Assembly (NCBI RefSeq): GCF_000373365.1
Contig: NZ_KB891230.1
Coordinates: 1 to 64,000 of the forward strand
Length of the DNA stretch: 64,000 nucleotides
Reading direction: 5' to 3'
Source: Parafrankia discariae
GTDB taxonomy: Bacteria > Actinomycetota > Actinomycetes > Frankiales > Frankiaceae
Position numbers and translations under genes: made by a program. How positions within the stretch are numbered: position 1 is the first letter of the stretch; each line of letters starts with the position of its first letter. Under the pieces are notes generated by a model. That model made no database searches. It saw only the letters and a list, made by a program, of their open reading frames with translations, and was not told where the DNA came from. Shown here piece by piece: positions 51,086-60,024 of this stretch.

Positions 51086-53336
51086 GGCGCACCGCCTCTC
51101 TGATGAGGGTCGAGGTGGAACGGCCGGCCAGGTACGGCAGGACGACCGCCTGGCCACCCCAGGACGCGACGATTCCGGCTTCCGGGAGGTGGGTCACCGC
51201 GTAGTCACCGCCCTTGGCGAAGATGTCCGGGCGCAGGTCGGCGAGCAGCCGCGCGGGCGTCTCCTCGTCGAAGATCATCACAGCGTCGACGCTGTCCAGC
51301 CCCCGGAGCACTGCCGCGCGGTCCGCCGCACCGACGAGCGGGCGGCCCGGGCCCTTGAGCCTGCGCACCGAGTCGTCACTGTTCAGGCAGACCACCAGGC
51401 AGTCGCCCAGTGAACGGGCGGCACGCAGGACTTCTACGTGACCGGCGTGCAGGAGGTCGAAGCAGCCGCCTGTCGCGACGACGGTGCCGCCCCGCGCCCG
51501 TACCGCGGCCGCCACGGCGCGCCCGTCGCTCCTCCCCCGCGGCGGACCGCCGTCTGTCCGCCGGGGCGATGGCCGCCAGCGGTCCGCGGGCCCACCGCCG
51601 GGCGGATGGACGGACGCGGAGCCCCCGGCGGCGACGAACTCGCCGGCCTGCCGGGTCGCGGCCGCCACCGCTTCGGAGGGAAGCCGCCCGGCGGCGAACG
51701 CCTCGGCCGCGCTCGCGGCAAACCGGTCCCCGGCACCGCAGGCGTCGCCGCCGCTGACCGGAAGGGCCGGAGTGAGAAGCGGGGGCGCGCTGCCCCCGGT
51801 CACCAGCATCGCGCCGCGTTCGGCGAGGGTGATCGCCACAGCACCGACGTCCCAGTGAGCCGTCAGTGCCCGTCCCCGTGCGCAGACGGCGGACAGCGAC
51901 GCTCCGTCGATGCCGGGGGCCGCGCCGGCCGCCTCCGCTGCGTTCGGCGTCGCCAGGGTGGCGCCGGCCAGGGGCGCGGCACCGCGCGGATGTGGGTCCC
52001 ACACCAGTGGGACTCCGCCCCGCCGCGCGAGCGCGGAACGCAGCGGCGGCGAGGCGGCGACTCCGCGACCGTAGTCCGACACGAGCACTGCGGCGGCCCG
52101 GTCGAGCGCGGTGCGCACCGCGAGGGGAAGGGTACCTTCCACCTGGCCTTCCCCGCCCTCGTCCAACCGGACCAGCGACCGTTCCCTGGCCCGGATCCAG
52201 ATCTTGCTCGGGGTGTTTCCGGTGAGGCCGAGGTCGACGAGTTCCACCCCCGCCTCGGTGAGCATCGCCGCCAGCCGATGTCCGGCGCTGTCCCGGGCCA
52301 GTGCGGTGATCAGCGTCACCGGCGCGCCGTCACCTGCGAGCAGGATCGCGGCGAGGCCGGCGCCGCCGGGGCGTTCGGTCACGTCGAGGGCGTCGAGCAC
52401 GGGCACCGGCGCGTCGGGAGCGAGCCGGGCGGCGTGGCCGCTGATGTCGCGGTCGAGCAGGGTGTCGCCCACCACCACGATGGGTCGCCCGGCGCCCCGA
52501 CTCCCGGACCTGCCCTTACCCGGTGCCGTCGACGGATCACCCTCCGTCCGGAGTGTTTGCCCCGGTCGCCGGACACCAGATGTCCGCTGGCCCGAGGGAC
52601 GCTTCCCACCACGTCCCGGAAAGCCGTCTTCGGCGGCGGTACGGCCATCCTCCGCTACGGCTCGGTCGGCGCCTCGCACCGCGCCCAGTGCGCCGTCGAA
52701 CGCCGCGCACAGCAGGTGCACGGCCACCAGATGCACCTCCTGCACGGTGGAGGTGGGGACGGAGGGAGTCGGGCGTGATCCGGCGATGCCGGCTTCGGCG
52801 GTCTCGCCGACGCCGACAGTCTCGTGGCACAGTCCGGCCAGAGGGCTGCCCGGCGGGCCCAGCAGGGCCCAGACGGTCAGTCCCAGCCTGTCGGCGGTCG
52901 TGGCGGCCCGCAGCAGGTTGGCGCTGCGCCCGGAGGTCGACAGCAGCATCAGCACATCGCCGGGTCGGCCGTGCGCGCGTACCTGGCGGGCGAAGACCTC
53001 GTCGTAGCCGTAGTCGTTGCCGATCGCGGTGAGCGACGAGGTGTCAGCGTGCAGGGCGATGGCCGACATCGCCGGTCGCTCGTCCTGGAAGCGGCCGACG
53101 AACTCGGCTGTCAGGTGTTGTGCCTGGGCCGCCGAGCCGCCGTTGCCGGCCACCAGGAGACGTCCGCCGTTGGGCAGCAGGCCGGCCAGCCGAGCGCCCC
53201 ACCGCTCCAGGCGGGTGACGTCGAGCGTGGGCAGCGTCGCCGCCAGCTCCCGGACGTGGCGATCAGCGTCGCCGGGGCGGTAACCAGGAGAGTCGTCGCG
53301 GCGGGAGCGGTCGCTGTCGACGGGGCCCCGGCTCAT
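51072..53336 (-). CDS. Trifunctional heptose enzyme: GmhA isomerase + HldA kinase + HldC nucleotidyltransferase
   Basis: 754 residues from ATG 53336. Residues ~25-215 are a GmhA-like SIS domain (RLLVAGNGGSAAQAQHLTAE, LTAIGNDYGYDEVFARQV, LLSTSGRSANLL, VQEVHLVAVHLLC) for sedoheptulose-7-phosphate to heptose-7-phosphate. A Gly/Arg-rich linker leads to a PfkB kinase at ~284-580 (VVVGDTLLDRDISGHAARLA; GDACGAGDRF with the catalytic Asp at ~537) for position 1. Residues ~606-754 are a cytidylyltransferase-type domain (GGCFDLLHAGHVEVLRAARS, CLNSDDSVRRLKGPGRPL) making the nucleotide heptose. In Gram-negatives GmhA is a separate protein and only the kinase and transferase are joined (HldE). All motifs look intact, so one protein could carry out three of the four early steps. 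Confidence 0.9.
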   Translation of the reverse strand: MSRGPVDSDRSRRDDSPGYRPGDADRHVRELAATLPTLDVTRLERWGARLAGLLPNGGRLLVAGNGGSAAQAQHLTAEFVGRFQDERPAMSAIALHADTSSLTAIGNDYGYDEVFARQVRAHGRPGDVLMLLSTSGRSANLLRAATTADRLGLTVWALLGPPGSPLAGLCHETVGVGETAEAGIAGSRPTPSVPTSTVQEVHLVAVHLLCAAFDGALGAVRGADRAVAEDGRTAAEDGFPGRGGKRPSGQRTSGVRRPGQTLRTEGDPSTAPGKGRSGSRGAGRPIVVVGDTLLDRDISGHAARLAPDAPVPVLDALDVTERPGGAGLAAILLAGDGAPVTLITALARDSAGHRLAAMLTEAGVELVDLGLTGNTPSKIWIRARERSLVRLDEGGEGQVEGTLPLAVRTALDRAAAVLVSDYGRGVAASPPLRSALARRGGVPLVWDPHPRGAAPLAGATLATPNAAEAAGAAPGIDGASLSAVCARGRALTAHWDVGAVAITLAERGAMLVTGGSAPPLLTPALPVSGGDACGAGDRFAASAAEAFAAGRLPSEAVAAATRQAGEFVAAGGSASVHPPGGGPADRWRPSPRRTDGGPPRGRSDGRAVAAAVRARGGTVVATGGCFDLLHAGHVEVLRAARSLGDCLVVCLNSDDSVRRLKGPGRPLVGAADRAAVLRGLDSVDAVMIFDEETPARLLADLRPDIFAKGGDYAVTHLPEAGIVASWGGQAVVLPYLAGRSTSTLIREAVRRGSS

Positions 53337-54586
53337 GGCCGCGTTCCGACGGGTCGACGTGCACCGGTCCGGATCCCGGCGCGCTTCCCACCCTGGCCGT
53401 GCGCCTCGCGCAGCCGCCGGTAGACGTTCATCGTCAGGGCACTGACGCGATCCCAGGAGAACAGCGCCTGGGCCCGTCGCGCTCCGGCGGCCCCCAGCCG
53501 CGCTCGCTCGTCCGGGTCGGCGGCGAGTTCGGAGAGCGCCTCCACGATCCGTTCCGGGCAACGGGGTGGCACGTGCAGCCCGGTCCCGCCGTCGACGACG
53601 GTGTCGATGAGACCGCCCACGGCACTGGCCACCACCGGCACCCCGCAGGCCATCGCCTCGACTGGGACGATCCCGAAGGGCTCGTACCACGGGACGCAGG
53701 CGACCACGTCGGCCGACCGGTAGAGCGCCGGCAGCTCGGCCCGCCCCACCCGGCCGAGCAGCGTTACCCGGTCACCGGCGCCGGAAAGCCGGGCCAGTCG
53801 GCGCAGCCGGCCGGCCTCGGCGTCGTGGTCCAGTTCGGAGCGGTCCGAGCCGCCGGCGATCAGCAGCTCGGTCCCCGGCAGCGCGGCGACCGCCTCGATC
53901 AGGTTCCCGATGCCTTTGCGCTCGACGAGGCGGCCGACGAACAGGACCCGAAACCGGCCGGGAGCGCGTGCGGCGGCTGGTCCGTGCGGCGTGAACGCAG
54001 CCAGGTCCACCCCGGATGGCACGACGCTGACGCGGTTGCCGGGCGCGCCGAGACGGACCAGCTCGAACAGCTCGTCGGTGCAGGTGGCGACGATCGCGTC
54101 GACCTCCCTGACCAGGCTTGCCTCGGTCTGCACCCGGTCCGGGGGCGAAGTGTCCCTGGAGCCCTGGTGCCGGCGCTTGACCACGCCCAGCGCGTGGCTG
54201 GTGAACACCACGGGGATCCCCAGGGGCCGCGCGGCGGCCAGTGCAGCCGTTCCCGACATCCAGAAGTGGGCGTGCACGACGTCGGGCCGTTCACGCGTCC
54301 ACTGGTCGCGCAGGTCCGCGGCGAAGCCGCCCATGTAGGGCGGGAGGTCGTCCTTGGGAACGGGACGAGTCGGCCCCGCCGGGACATGGTCGACCTCGAC
54401 GCCGTCCGTCAGCGGAACCCGGCGCGGCGGCCCGGGCGAGTCGCGCCGGGTGTGTACGACGACCTGTGCCCCGCGCCGCGCCAAGGCGCTGGACAGGGCC
54501 GCGACGTGGACGTTCTGGCCGCCGGCGTCGACTCCGCCCAGGAGCGCGAGGGGGCTGGCGTGCTCGGAGACCATGCAGATCTTCAT
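53333..54586 (-). CDS. GT4-family glycosyltransferase
   Basis: 417 residues from ATG 54586; ATGA overlaps at both ends bind it to the GT9 gene upstream and the fusion downstream. It is a GT-B fold: MVSEHASPLALLGGVDAGGQ (N-terminal donor/acceptor loop), DVVHAHFWMSG, then RFRVLFVGRLVERKGIGNLI and ELLIAGGSD. The E-x7-E site is YEPFGIVPVEAMACGVPVVA. The GGVDAGGQ start resembles sucrose-phosphate-synthase or MshA-type enzymes. It retains alpha-configuration and probably uses a nucleotide hexose or heptose in the cytoplasm. Confidence 0.88.
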   Translation of the reverse strand: MKICMVSEHASPLALLGGVDAGGQNVHVAALSSALARRGAQVVVHTRRDSPGPPRRVPLTDGVEVDHVPAGPTRPVPKDDLPPYMGGFAADLRDQWTRERPDVVHAHFWMSGTAALAAARPLGIPVVFTSHALGVVKRRHQGSRDTSPPDRVQTEASLVREVDAIVATCTDELFELVRLGAPGNRVSVVPSGVDLAAFTPHGPAAARAPGRFRVLFVGRLVERKGIGNLIEAVAALPGTELLIAGGSDRSELDHDAEAGRLRRLARLSGAGDRVTLLGRVGRAELPALYRSADVVACVPWYEPFGIVPVEAMACGVPVVASAVGGLIDTVVDGGTGLHVPPRCPERIVEALSELAADPDERARLGAAGARRAQALFSWDRVSALTMNVYRRLREAHGQGGKRAGIRTGARRPVGTRP

Positions 54587-55632
54587 GCTGTCGCCTCCAG
54601 GGGCCGGTTCCCACCGGCGGCGTCGCGGGTTACCGCCTCGACCGCGGCAAGCACGTCGCTGACGGTGACGGTCGACAGGCAGGGGTGGCCGGGCACCGGG
54701 CACAGACGCGCTCTGCACCCGGCGCAGTCGATGTCGAGATCGCCGAGGACGACCCCGCGGTCGGAGTAGGCCGCCCAGCGTTCGGCCGGCACTGTGGGCG
54801 CGAACAGCGAGATGACCGGCGTCCCGACGGCCGCGGCCAGGTGCGCCGGCCCGGTGTTGCCGACGACGGTGGCGCGAGCGCCCGCCAGCACCCCGGCGAG
54901 CGTCACCAGGTCGGTCGCCCCGCCCAGGTCGCGTCCAACGGCACCTGCGACATACGCCGTCAGAGCGGTCTCGTCGGCAGCTCCGGTGACGACCACCCGA
55001 TGGCCGTTCCCGGCCAGCGCCGCGGCGAGAGCGGTGAAGCGGCTGGGCTGCCACCGCCGGGCGGGAACCGACGCTCCGGGATGCAGCACAAGGTAGGGCT
55101 GGGAGCCGGTCAGCCGCTGGGTGTCCGGAATCGGCCCGCGGACGCGGGGGCGTCCGTCATCCCCCGCGGGCAGCGGGTATCCGGCCGCGGCCGCGGTCGA
55201 CAGCGCACGCTCGACCTCGTGCAGGCCACTGTCCGGCAGCCGGTGGCGGACGTCGAGCAGGGAGCCCGGATAGTCCTCACTCGCCGCCGCGACTCGCCGG
55301 ATCCCGGCCAGGCGCAGCAGCAGCGCCAGGGGCAGCGGACTCTGATGGGACGACGTGAGGATCAGCGCCTCGTCGAACGCACCCGCGCTCAGTCGCCGGA
55401 CGAGCCCGTCGATGTCGGCTCGTCCGACGGGCGGCGGCTCGGGGTCGATCCAGGGGCAGCGCCAGACGATGAGGTCGTCGACGCCGGGCAGCAGACCCGC
55501 CGCCGCGCGGCCGCGCGGCCCGACGAGCATGGTCACCTGTCCCGCGCCCGCCCGCACCGCGCGCACCGCCGGTCCGGACAGCAGGACGTCACCGTCGCTG
55601 TCGAGCCGCGCGACCAGCACCCGCGTACTCAT
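54583..55632 (-). CDS. GT9 heptosyltransferase-like glycosyltransferase
   Basis: 349 residues from ATG 55632. The N-terminal domain has RVLVARLDSDGDVLLSGPAV and VTMLVGPRGRAAAGLLPGVD, the C-terminal domain YLVLHPGASVPARRWQPSRF, VVTGAADETALTAYVAGAVG, VVGNTGPAHLAAAVGTPVIS and LFAPTVPAERW. These are WaaF/WaaC-like ADP-heptose-using features. A Cys-rich tail (DCAGCRARLCPVPGHPCLS) recurs in the other GT9s here and may bind metal. Four-bp overlaps connect it to neighbours on both sides. Confidence 0.9.
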   Translation of the reverse strand: MSTRVLVARLDSDGDVLLSGPAVRAVRAGAGQVTMLVGPRGRAAAGLLPGVDDLIVWRCPWIDPEPPPVGRADIDGLVRRLSAGAFDEALILTSSHQSPLPLALLLRLAGIRRVAAASEDYPGSLLDVRHRLPDSGLHEVERALSTAAAAGYPLPAGDDGRPRVRGPIPDTQRLTGSQPYLVLHPGASVPARRWQPSRFTALAAALAGNGHRVVVTGAADETALTAYVAGAVGRDLGGATDLVTLAGVLAGARATVVGNTGPAHLAAAVGTPVISLFAPTVPAERWAAYSDRGVVLGDLDIDCAGCRARLCPVPGHPCLSTVTVSDVLAAVEAVTRDAAGGNRPLEATA

Positions 55633-56201
55633 GCGGGACCGCGGGGAGCTGAGAACGCCTGGGCGAGCGCGGCCAGCAGGTCGGGGGCGACCTCAGGCGC
55701 GGCGGCGATCTCCTCCCGCCTGGTGGCCGGGGTCGGCACCAGCACTCCGCGGGCGCCCACGGCGGCCGCGGCGGCCATGTCCGCGCCGATATCACCGATC
55801 ATGACCACGCGCGGCGGTCGCACGCCGAGGGTGTGGCAGGCCGTCACCAGCAGGCCGGGCGCGGGCTTGCGGCAGCCGCACCCGTCCGCCGGGACGTGCG
55901 GACAGACGTGGAAGGCCACCGCGCCGCCGAGCACCGCCGCGAGCCGGGCGTTGACCGCGTGGACGGCCTCCCAGGTCAGCAGGCCGCGCCCGATGCCGCT
56001 CTGGTTCGACACGACCGCCGTGGGAATCCCGCGCTGTCGCAGCTGGCGCAGCGCGGCCGCGGCGGCGGGCATGGGGACGACCCGCTGAGGATCGCCGTTG
56101 TAGGGGACGTCACGGCAGAGCGTCCCGTCCCGGTCGAAGAGCACGGCCTCCGGCCGGGCCGGAACGGCCGCCGCCCTTCGTGCCGGCCGGGGTGCCTCCA
56201 T
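55629..56201 (-). CDS. gmhB: HAD-IIIA phosphatase, GmhB-like (heptose bisphosphate phosphatase)
   Basis: About 190 residues from ATG 56201; GTG 56216 is also possible. HAD motifs: EAVLFDRDGTLCRD (motif I), TAVVSNQSGIGRGLL (motif II), CGCRKPAPG (motif III Lys) and VVMIGDIGADMAAAAA (motif IV). The zinc site HVCPHVPADGCGCRKP (Cys-x-His, Cys-x-Cys) is the hallmark of GmhB and HisB-N enzymes. It would remove the 7-phosphate of heptose-1,7-bisphosphate between the kinase and nucleotidyltransferase steps. The stop overlaps the GT9 start. Its presence beside the fusion strongly supports a heptose pathway. Confidence 0.9.
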   Translation of the reverse strand: MEAPRPARRAAAVPARPEAVLFDRDGTLCRDVPYNGDPQRVVPMPAAAAALRQLRQRGIPTAVVSNQSGIGRGLLTWEAVHAVNARLAAVLGGAVAFHVCPHVPADGCGCRKPAPGLLVTACHTLGVRPPRVVMIGDIGADMAAAAAVGARGVLVPTPATRREEIAAAPEVAPDLLAALAQAFSAPRGPA

Positions 56202-56276
56202 CACGTCGAGACTCACGCACCCCGTGGTGCCCGACCTCAACCAGGGAAAACGGCTCTACACGGAGAAGCGGCCCTA

Positions 56277-57488
56277 TCACCGAGAGTCAACTAGGTCGCG
56301 GACGGAATCCAGGACATCCCGCACCGTGATACCAGCCAGGCAGGCTGGCTCGCTGGTGTCCAGCGGGCAACGCCCGGACCACCAGCATTCCTGGTCGGTG
56401 ATCGCGGTCGGTCGGCGCACGGAGCAGCCCGGCAGGCCCTGCAGATCGACCGTCCAGCCGCGGTGAAGTCCGTACCTGGTCGCCAGCGTCGGTCCATACA
56501 GAGCCACGGTTCTCGCGCCCATCACGGCGGCGAGACGGCACGGCCCGGTGTCGCCGCCCACCACGAGGCCGCCGCGTTCCGCGAGCGCCGCGAACATCCC
56601 GGCCGCCTCCCGCAGGCCCATGGCCGGCAGCACCGCCACCGGAGGCCAGGGCTCGGCCTGCGGCTCCCCCCGCTGCACCGTGGGCTCCGCCGACGGAGGC
56701 TCCGGCGACGGCAGCCGTGCCACCGGCCAGCCAGCGGTGAGCAGCCGGTCGGCCAGCTGCCGCCAGCGGTGGACGGGCCACCGCTTGATCGCCATGCCTG
56801 CCCCTGGAACCAGGACAACCGGTGGGTGCCCGCCGGGTGGACAGTCCTGCGTGGCCAGGCCGGCTGACCGTCTCGCCGCGTCCAGGCCGCGAGGGCCGGT
56901 GCCGCGGAGCGTCCCGCGCCGGGTGAGCGCCTGGGCGAGTGTTTCCCTGCCCCGCGCCCGTTCGGCGGCGGTGAGCCAAAGAGGCCCTGACCGCGCACGG
57001 TCGAGTTCGGCGGAGGCCGCGTCGATCACACCGTCGACGGCGAGCAGCCGGACGAAGCGGGCGTCGACCGCCTCGTCCGGCGGCGGCACGCGCCACAGAT
57101 CGTCGACGGCGGCCACCCCGAGATCGGACAGCAGGCGCGGGATGCCACTGTGCCGGGTGGTCGTGACGGCGAGATCGGGGCGGCGCCGGGTGATCTCGGC
57201 GCGCACGGCGGCCCGGACGCCGCCACCGCTGTGGTCGGTCACTCCGACCACGCGGTCCAGCCGATCATCGGCTGCCAGCAGGTCGGCTCCGGGCAGGAAG
57301 GTCACGACCCGCGTCCGGGCCCGCGGATGCGCCGCCAGGAGGGCTTCCAGGGCCGGTAGCGCCAGCAGCAGGTCGCCGAAGCCACCGAGCAGCTCGATGA
57401 CCAGGATGTCGCGGGCGGCGCCAGGCGCGGGAAGCGCGGCCCGCGACCCGCGGGCCGGCCGCTCAGTCACCGTGACCAGGACTGTCAT
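56277..57488 (-). CDS. GT9 heptosyltransferase-like glycosyltransferase
   Basis: 403 residues from ATG 57488, with 26 bp inside the end of the GT4 gene. N-domain: DILVIELLGGFGDLLLALPA and TRVVTFLPGADLLAADDRLD. C-domain: PVVLVPGAGMAIKRWPVHRW, GLVVGGDTGPCRLAAVMGAR and TVALYGPTLATRYGLH, with the GGDTGP nucleotide-sugar loop. A Cys-rich end (GCSVRRPTAITDQECWWSGR, then CPLDTSEPACLAGITV) matches the other GT9s here. An extra ~45-residue linker between domains is present. It is followed 75 bp later by gmhB. Confidence 0.88.
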   Translation of the reverse strand: MTVLVTVTERPARGSRAALPAPGAARDILVIELLGGFGDLLLALPALEALLAAHPRARTRVVTFLPGADLLAADDRLDRVVGVTDHSGGGVRAAVRAEITRRRPDLAVTTTRHSGIPRLLSDLGVAAVDDLWRVPPPDEAVDARFVRLLAVDGVIDAASAELDRARSGPLWLTAAERARGRETLAQALTRRGTLRGTGPRGLDAARRSAGLATQDCPPGGHPPVVLVPGAGMAIKRWPVHRWRQLADRLLTAGWPVARLPSPEPPSAEPTVQRGEPQAEPWPPVAVLPAMGLREAAGMFAALAERGGLVVGGDTGPCRLAAVMGARTVALYGPTLATRYGLHRGWTVDLQGLPGCSVRRPTAITDQECWWSGRCPLDTSEPACLAGITVRDVLDSVRDLVDSR

Positions 57489-58797
57489 GGCCGCCCGGAG
57501 GCGCCGCGCCGGCAGGAGACCGGGCGTGGAACCGCGCTGGCCGCCCCCGGCCCGTGCCTCCGTCCCGGCATTCCCGGTAGAGCTCCAGATGAGCGTCGGC
57601 TATCCGCGGCCAGCCGCGGTCGGCCAGCAGTGTCGCCAGACCGGCCCGGACCCGGGCGCCGAGGTCCGCGTCGACCAGCAGTCGTCGGATGCCCACGGCC
57701 AGCGCCCCGGCATCGCGGACCCGGGGCACGACGACCGCGGTCCGGGCGTCGACCAACGCCGGATCGGGGGGATCCGCCGCGGTCACCACGACCGGCAGGC
57801 CGTGCGCCGCGACCGCGGCCAGCGCGCCGCTTTTCGCCGTCACGCCGGCGGTGAAGGGCAGCACGGCGATGTCCGCCGCGGTCAGCACCTCGGAGGCTTC
57901 CGCGGCCGGCAGGTGACCGGTCATCAGCACCCGGCCGGCCACACCCGCCTCGCGGGCTCCGTCCTCGAGCTCGCGTCGGAAGGCGTTGGCCTCGGGCTCA
58001 CGCAGCGCCAGGGAGACGAATCCGCCCGCGATCACAAGGCGGACGCCGGGGTGCTCGGGAGCCAGCATCGCGAGCGCCTCGATGAGATATCGCAGGCCCT
58101 TCGCTGGATGGGCGAAGCCGAAGAACGCCAACACGGGCGCCTCCGGTGGCAGCCCGAGCCGCGACCGCGCCACCCGCCGCACCGCGGGGCGGTCCGCGTG
58201 CGAATCCGGAATGACATTCGCGCCCACCGGAACGGATCGCGGGCTGATTCCCAGCCTGCCTCGGACCGCCCTCGCATGCGCGCCGTTCGTGACGATGACG
58301 CGGCTGCTTCGCGGCGCCAGGGCGAGGGTCTCGCGGTCCCACCAGCGACGCCGCTCGACCAGCCGCCACAGCCGGTCCGGTACGTGCGCCGGCCAGCTCC
58401 ACCAGTCGTATTCGTGCAGGGTCGTGACGAGTCGCGTGCTCGCGGGGAGCAGGAGGGGAAGCAGGCCGACGGCCGGTGAGTAGCCGAACGCGGACGGCGC
58501 GAACTGGACGTGGACGACATCCGGCGCAAGCCGGCGCAGCGCGCCCGCCAGTGCCGCGACGCCACGTGCGTTCCATCCGTCCGCCACCTTTATCAGCCGT
58601 GGGCCGGCGGCCGGTTCGGCGGCACCGGCCGGGCCGGCCGTGGCCAGCCAGACGTCCGCCCGGTGCCCGAGAGCCTCGCGCAGGTGCAGCGTGTAGTCGG
58701 CCACTCCGTCCCGCGCCGGCTCCAGGTTGCCGCAGATGAGCGCGATCCTCGGCCGGTCCGTCCGCTGCGACGTGGGCGCGGCTCGGGTCACGGGCAC
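57463..58797 (-). CDS. GT4-family glycosyltransferase, first gene of the left arm
   Basis: About 444 residues from GTG 58797 (gaggg 6-10 bp upstream); TTG 58827 is in frame. GT-B fold: RIALICGNLEPARDGVADYT, DVVHVQFAPSAFGYSPAVGL, STRLVTTLHEYDWWSWPAHV, VLAFFGFAHPAKGLRYLIEA, LVIAGGFVSLALREPEAN and VLTAADIAVLPFTAGVTAKS, with the conserved Glu position replaced by Thr/Ala-rich sequence as in some GT4 subgroups. The tail after 425 is basic. It sits at the divergent promoter, so it heads the left transcript. Confidence 0.86.
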   Translation of the reverse strand: MPVTRAAPTSQRTDRPRIALICGNLEPARDGVADYTLHLREALGHRADVWLATAGPAGAAEPAAGPRLIKVADGWNARGVAALAGALRRLAPDVVHVQFAPSAFGYSPAVGLLPLLLPASTRLVTTLHEYDWWSWPAHVPDRLWRLVERRRWWDRETLALAPRSSRVIVTNGAHARAVRGRLGISPRSVPVGANVIPDSHADRPAVRRVARSRLGLPPEAPVLAFFGFAHPAKGLRYLIEALAMLAPEHPGVRLVIAGGFVSLALREPEANAFRRELEDGAREAGVAGRVLMTGHLPAAEASEVLTAADIAVLPFTAGVTAKSGALAAVAAHGLPVVVTAADPPDPALVDARTAVVVPRVRDAGALAVGIRRLLVDADLGARVRAGLATLLADRGWPRIADAHLELYRECRDGGTGRGRPARFHARSPAGAAPPGGHDSPGHGD

Positions 58798-58932
58798 CGT
58801 GTGCCCTCGTCCGAGCCGTTCAAGCAACCCGCCGGGAGCGGCCTGGGCGCGCTGACCGAGCTGGCGACGTGCCGATTACCGAGGTATCGGCACGCCGGTT
58901 TGGCTCGCGACCACCCGGGCAGCCCGCTCACG
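58798..58932. promoter_or_regulatory. Divergent promoter region of the two heptose arms
   Basis: A 135-bp spacer between two divergent operons. No clear consensus boxes or operators were identified, but this is the only place where promoters for both arms can lie. Confidence 0.55.
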
Positions 58933-60024
58933 ATGCGTCCTCACCCGCCTACCCACCCGGCCGCCCTGCGGGGCGCGCCGATTCAGTGGGCCGGGCTGGA
59001 GCGAATTTTGCTTGTCCGGCCTGACAATCTCGGCGACGTCCTGATGATGGGGCCCGCGTTGCGTGCGCTGAGGGCGGCGGCACCCCGCGCGCGGCTGGAG
59101 CTGCTCGCGTCCCCTTCGGGGGCGGCCGCCGCACCGCTGCTGGACGGGCTCGACGCCTGCCTCGCCGAATCGGTGCCGTGGCAGGACGCGTCCGGGGGCT
59201 CGGCGACGCCCGAATCCCTGCACCGCCTCGTCGCCCGGCTCACTGCGAGGTCCTACCAGGCCGCGGTGGTGTTCACCTCGTTCTCGCAGTCACCGTGGCC
59301 GGCCGCGTACGCTTGTGCGCTGGCGGAGATCCCGGTCCGGGCGGGGGCGTCCCGCGAGTTCGGTGGAGCGCTGCTCACGCACTGGATCGACGACCTTCCC
59401 GACGAGGCGCACCAGGTCGACCGGGCCGCGGAGCTGCTGACCCGGCTCGGCGTGCCAGTGCCCGAACGCGCACTGCGAGTGAAGATCCCCCGGCAGGCCG
59501 AGCAGGACGCCCAGGCCATCGCCGGGCCGCGCCCCTATGCCGTGCTGCTGCCCGGCGCGTCCTGCGCGTCTCGGCGCTGGCCGCCGCGCCGGTTCGCGGA
59601 GCTGGCCGGCCGCCTCGGATCCGCCGGCCTTCGCGTCCTCGTCGCCGGCACCAGCCGGGAGCGCGACCTGGTGCGACAGGTCTGTGCCGGCGCCGGCCCA
59701 GCCGGTGTCGATCTTGCCGGGGCGCTGGACCTGGGGACCCTCGCCGCGCTCCTGCGCCGCGCCGAGATCGCGGTGACCAACAACTCCGGCGGCATGCATC
59801 TCGCCGACGCGGTCGACGCGCCCCTGCTCGCACTGTTCGCCGGGACGGAGCGGGAGTCCGAGTACCGCCCGCGGTCCACGCGCTCCCGCGTGCTGCACCG
59901 CCCCACCCCCTGCGCGCCCTGCCGGGCGTTCGACTGCCCGCTGGGCCACCACGAGTGCCTCGACATCACAGCGGCGCGGGTCGCGGACGCGGCGCTGGCA
60001 CTGCGCGCCCGGAGCGCCACGTGA
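58933..60024 (+). CDS. GT9 heptosyltransferase-like glycosyltransferase
   Basis: 363 residues from ATG 58933. N-domain: LERILLVRPDNLGDVLMMGP and LELLASPSGAAAAPLLDGLD. C-domain: YAVLLPGASCASRRWPPRRF, LRVLVAGTSRERDLVRQVCA, AVTNNSGGMHLADAVDAPLL and ALFAGTERESEYRPR. The NNSGGMHLADA loop is the classic GT9 nucleotide-heptose pocket and is the best match among the four. The Cys-rich end (CAPCRAFDCPLGHHECLDIT) is the family's usual one. It is the first gene of the right arm and overlaps the GT2 gene by GTGA. Confidence 0.92.
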   Translation: MRPHPPTHPAALRGAPIQWAGLERILLVRPDNLGDVLMMGPALRALRAAAPRARLELLASPSGAAAAPLLDGLDACLAESVPWQDASGGSATPESLHRLVARLTARSYQAAVVFTSFSQSPWPAAYACALAEIPVRAGASREFGGALLTHWIDDLPDEAHQVDRAAELLTRLGVPVPERALRVKIPRQAEQDAQAIAGPRPYAVLLPGASCASRRWPPRRFAELAGRLGSAGLRVLVAGTSRERDLVRQVCAGAGPAGVDLAGALDLGTLAALLRRAEIAVTNNSGGMHLADAVDAPLLALFAGTERESEYRPRSTRSRVLHRPTPCAPCRAFDCPLGHHECLDITAARVADAALALRARSAT

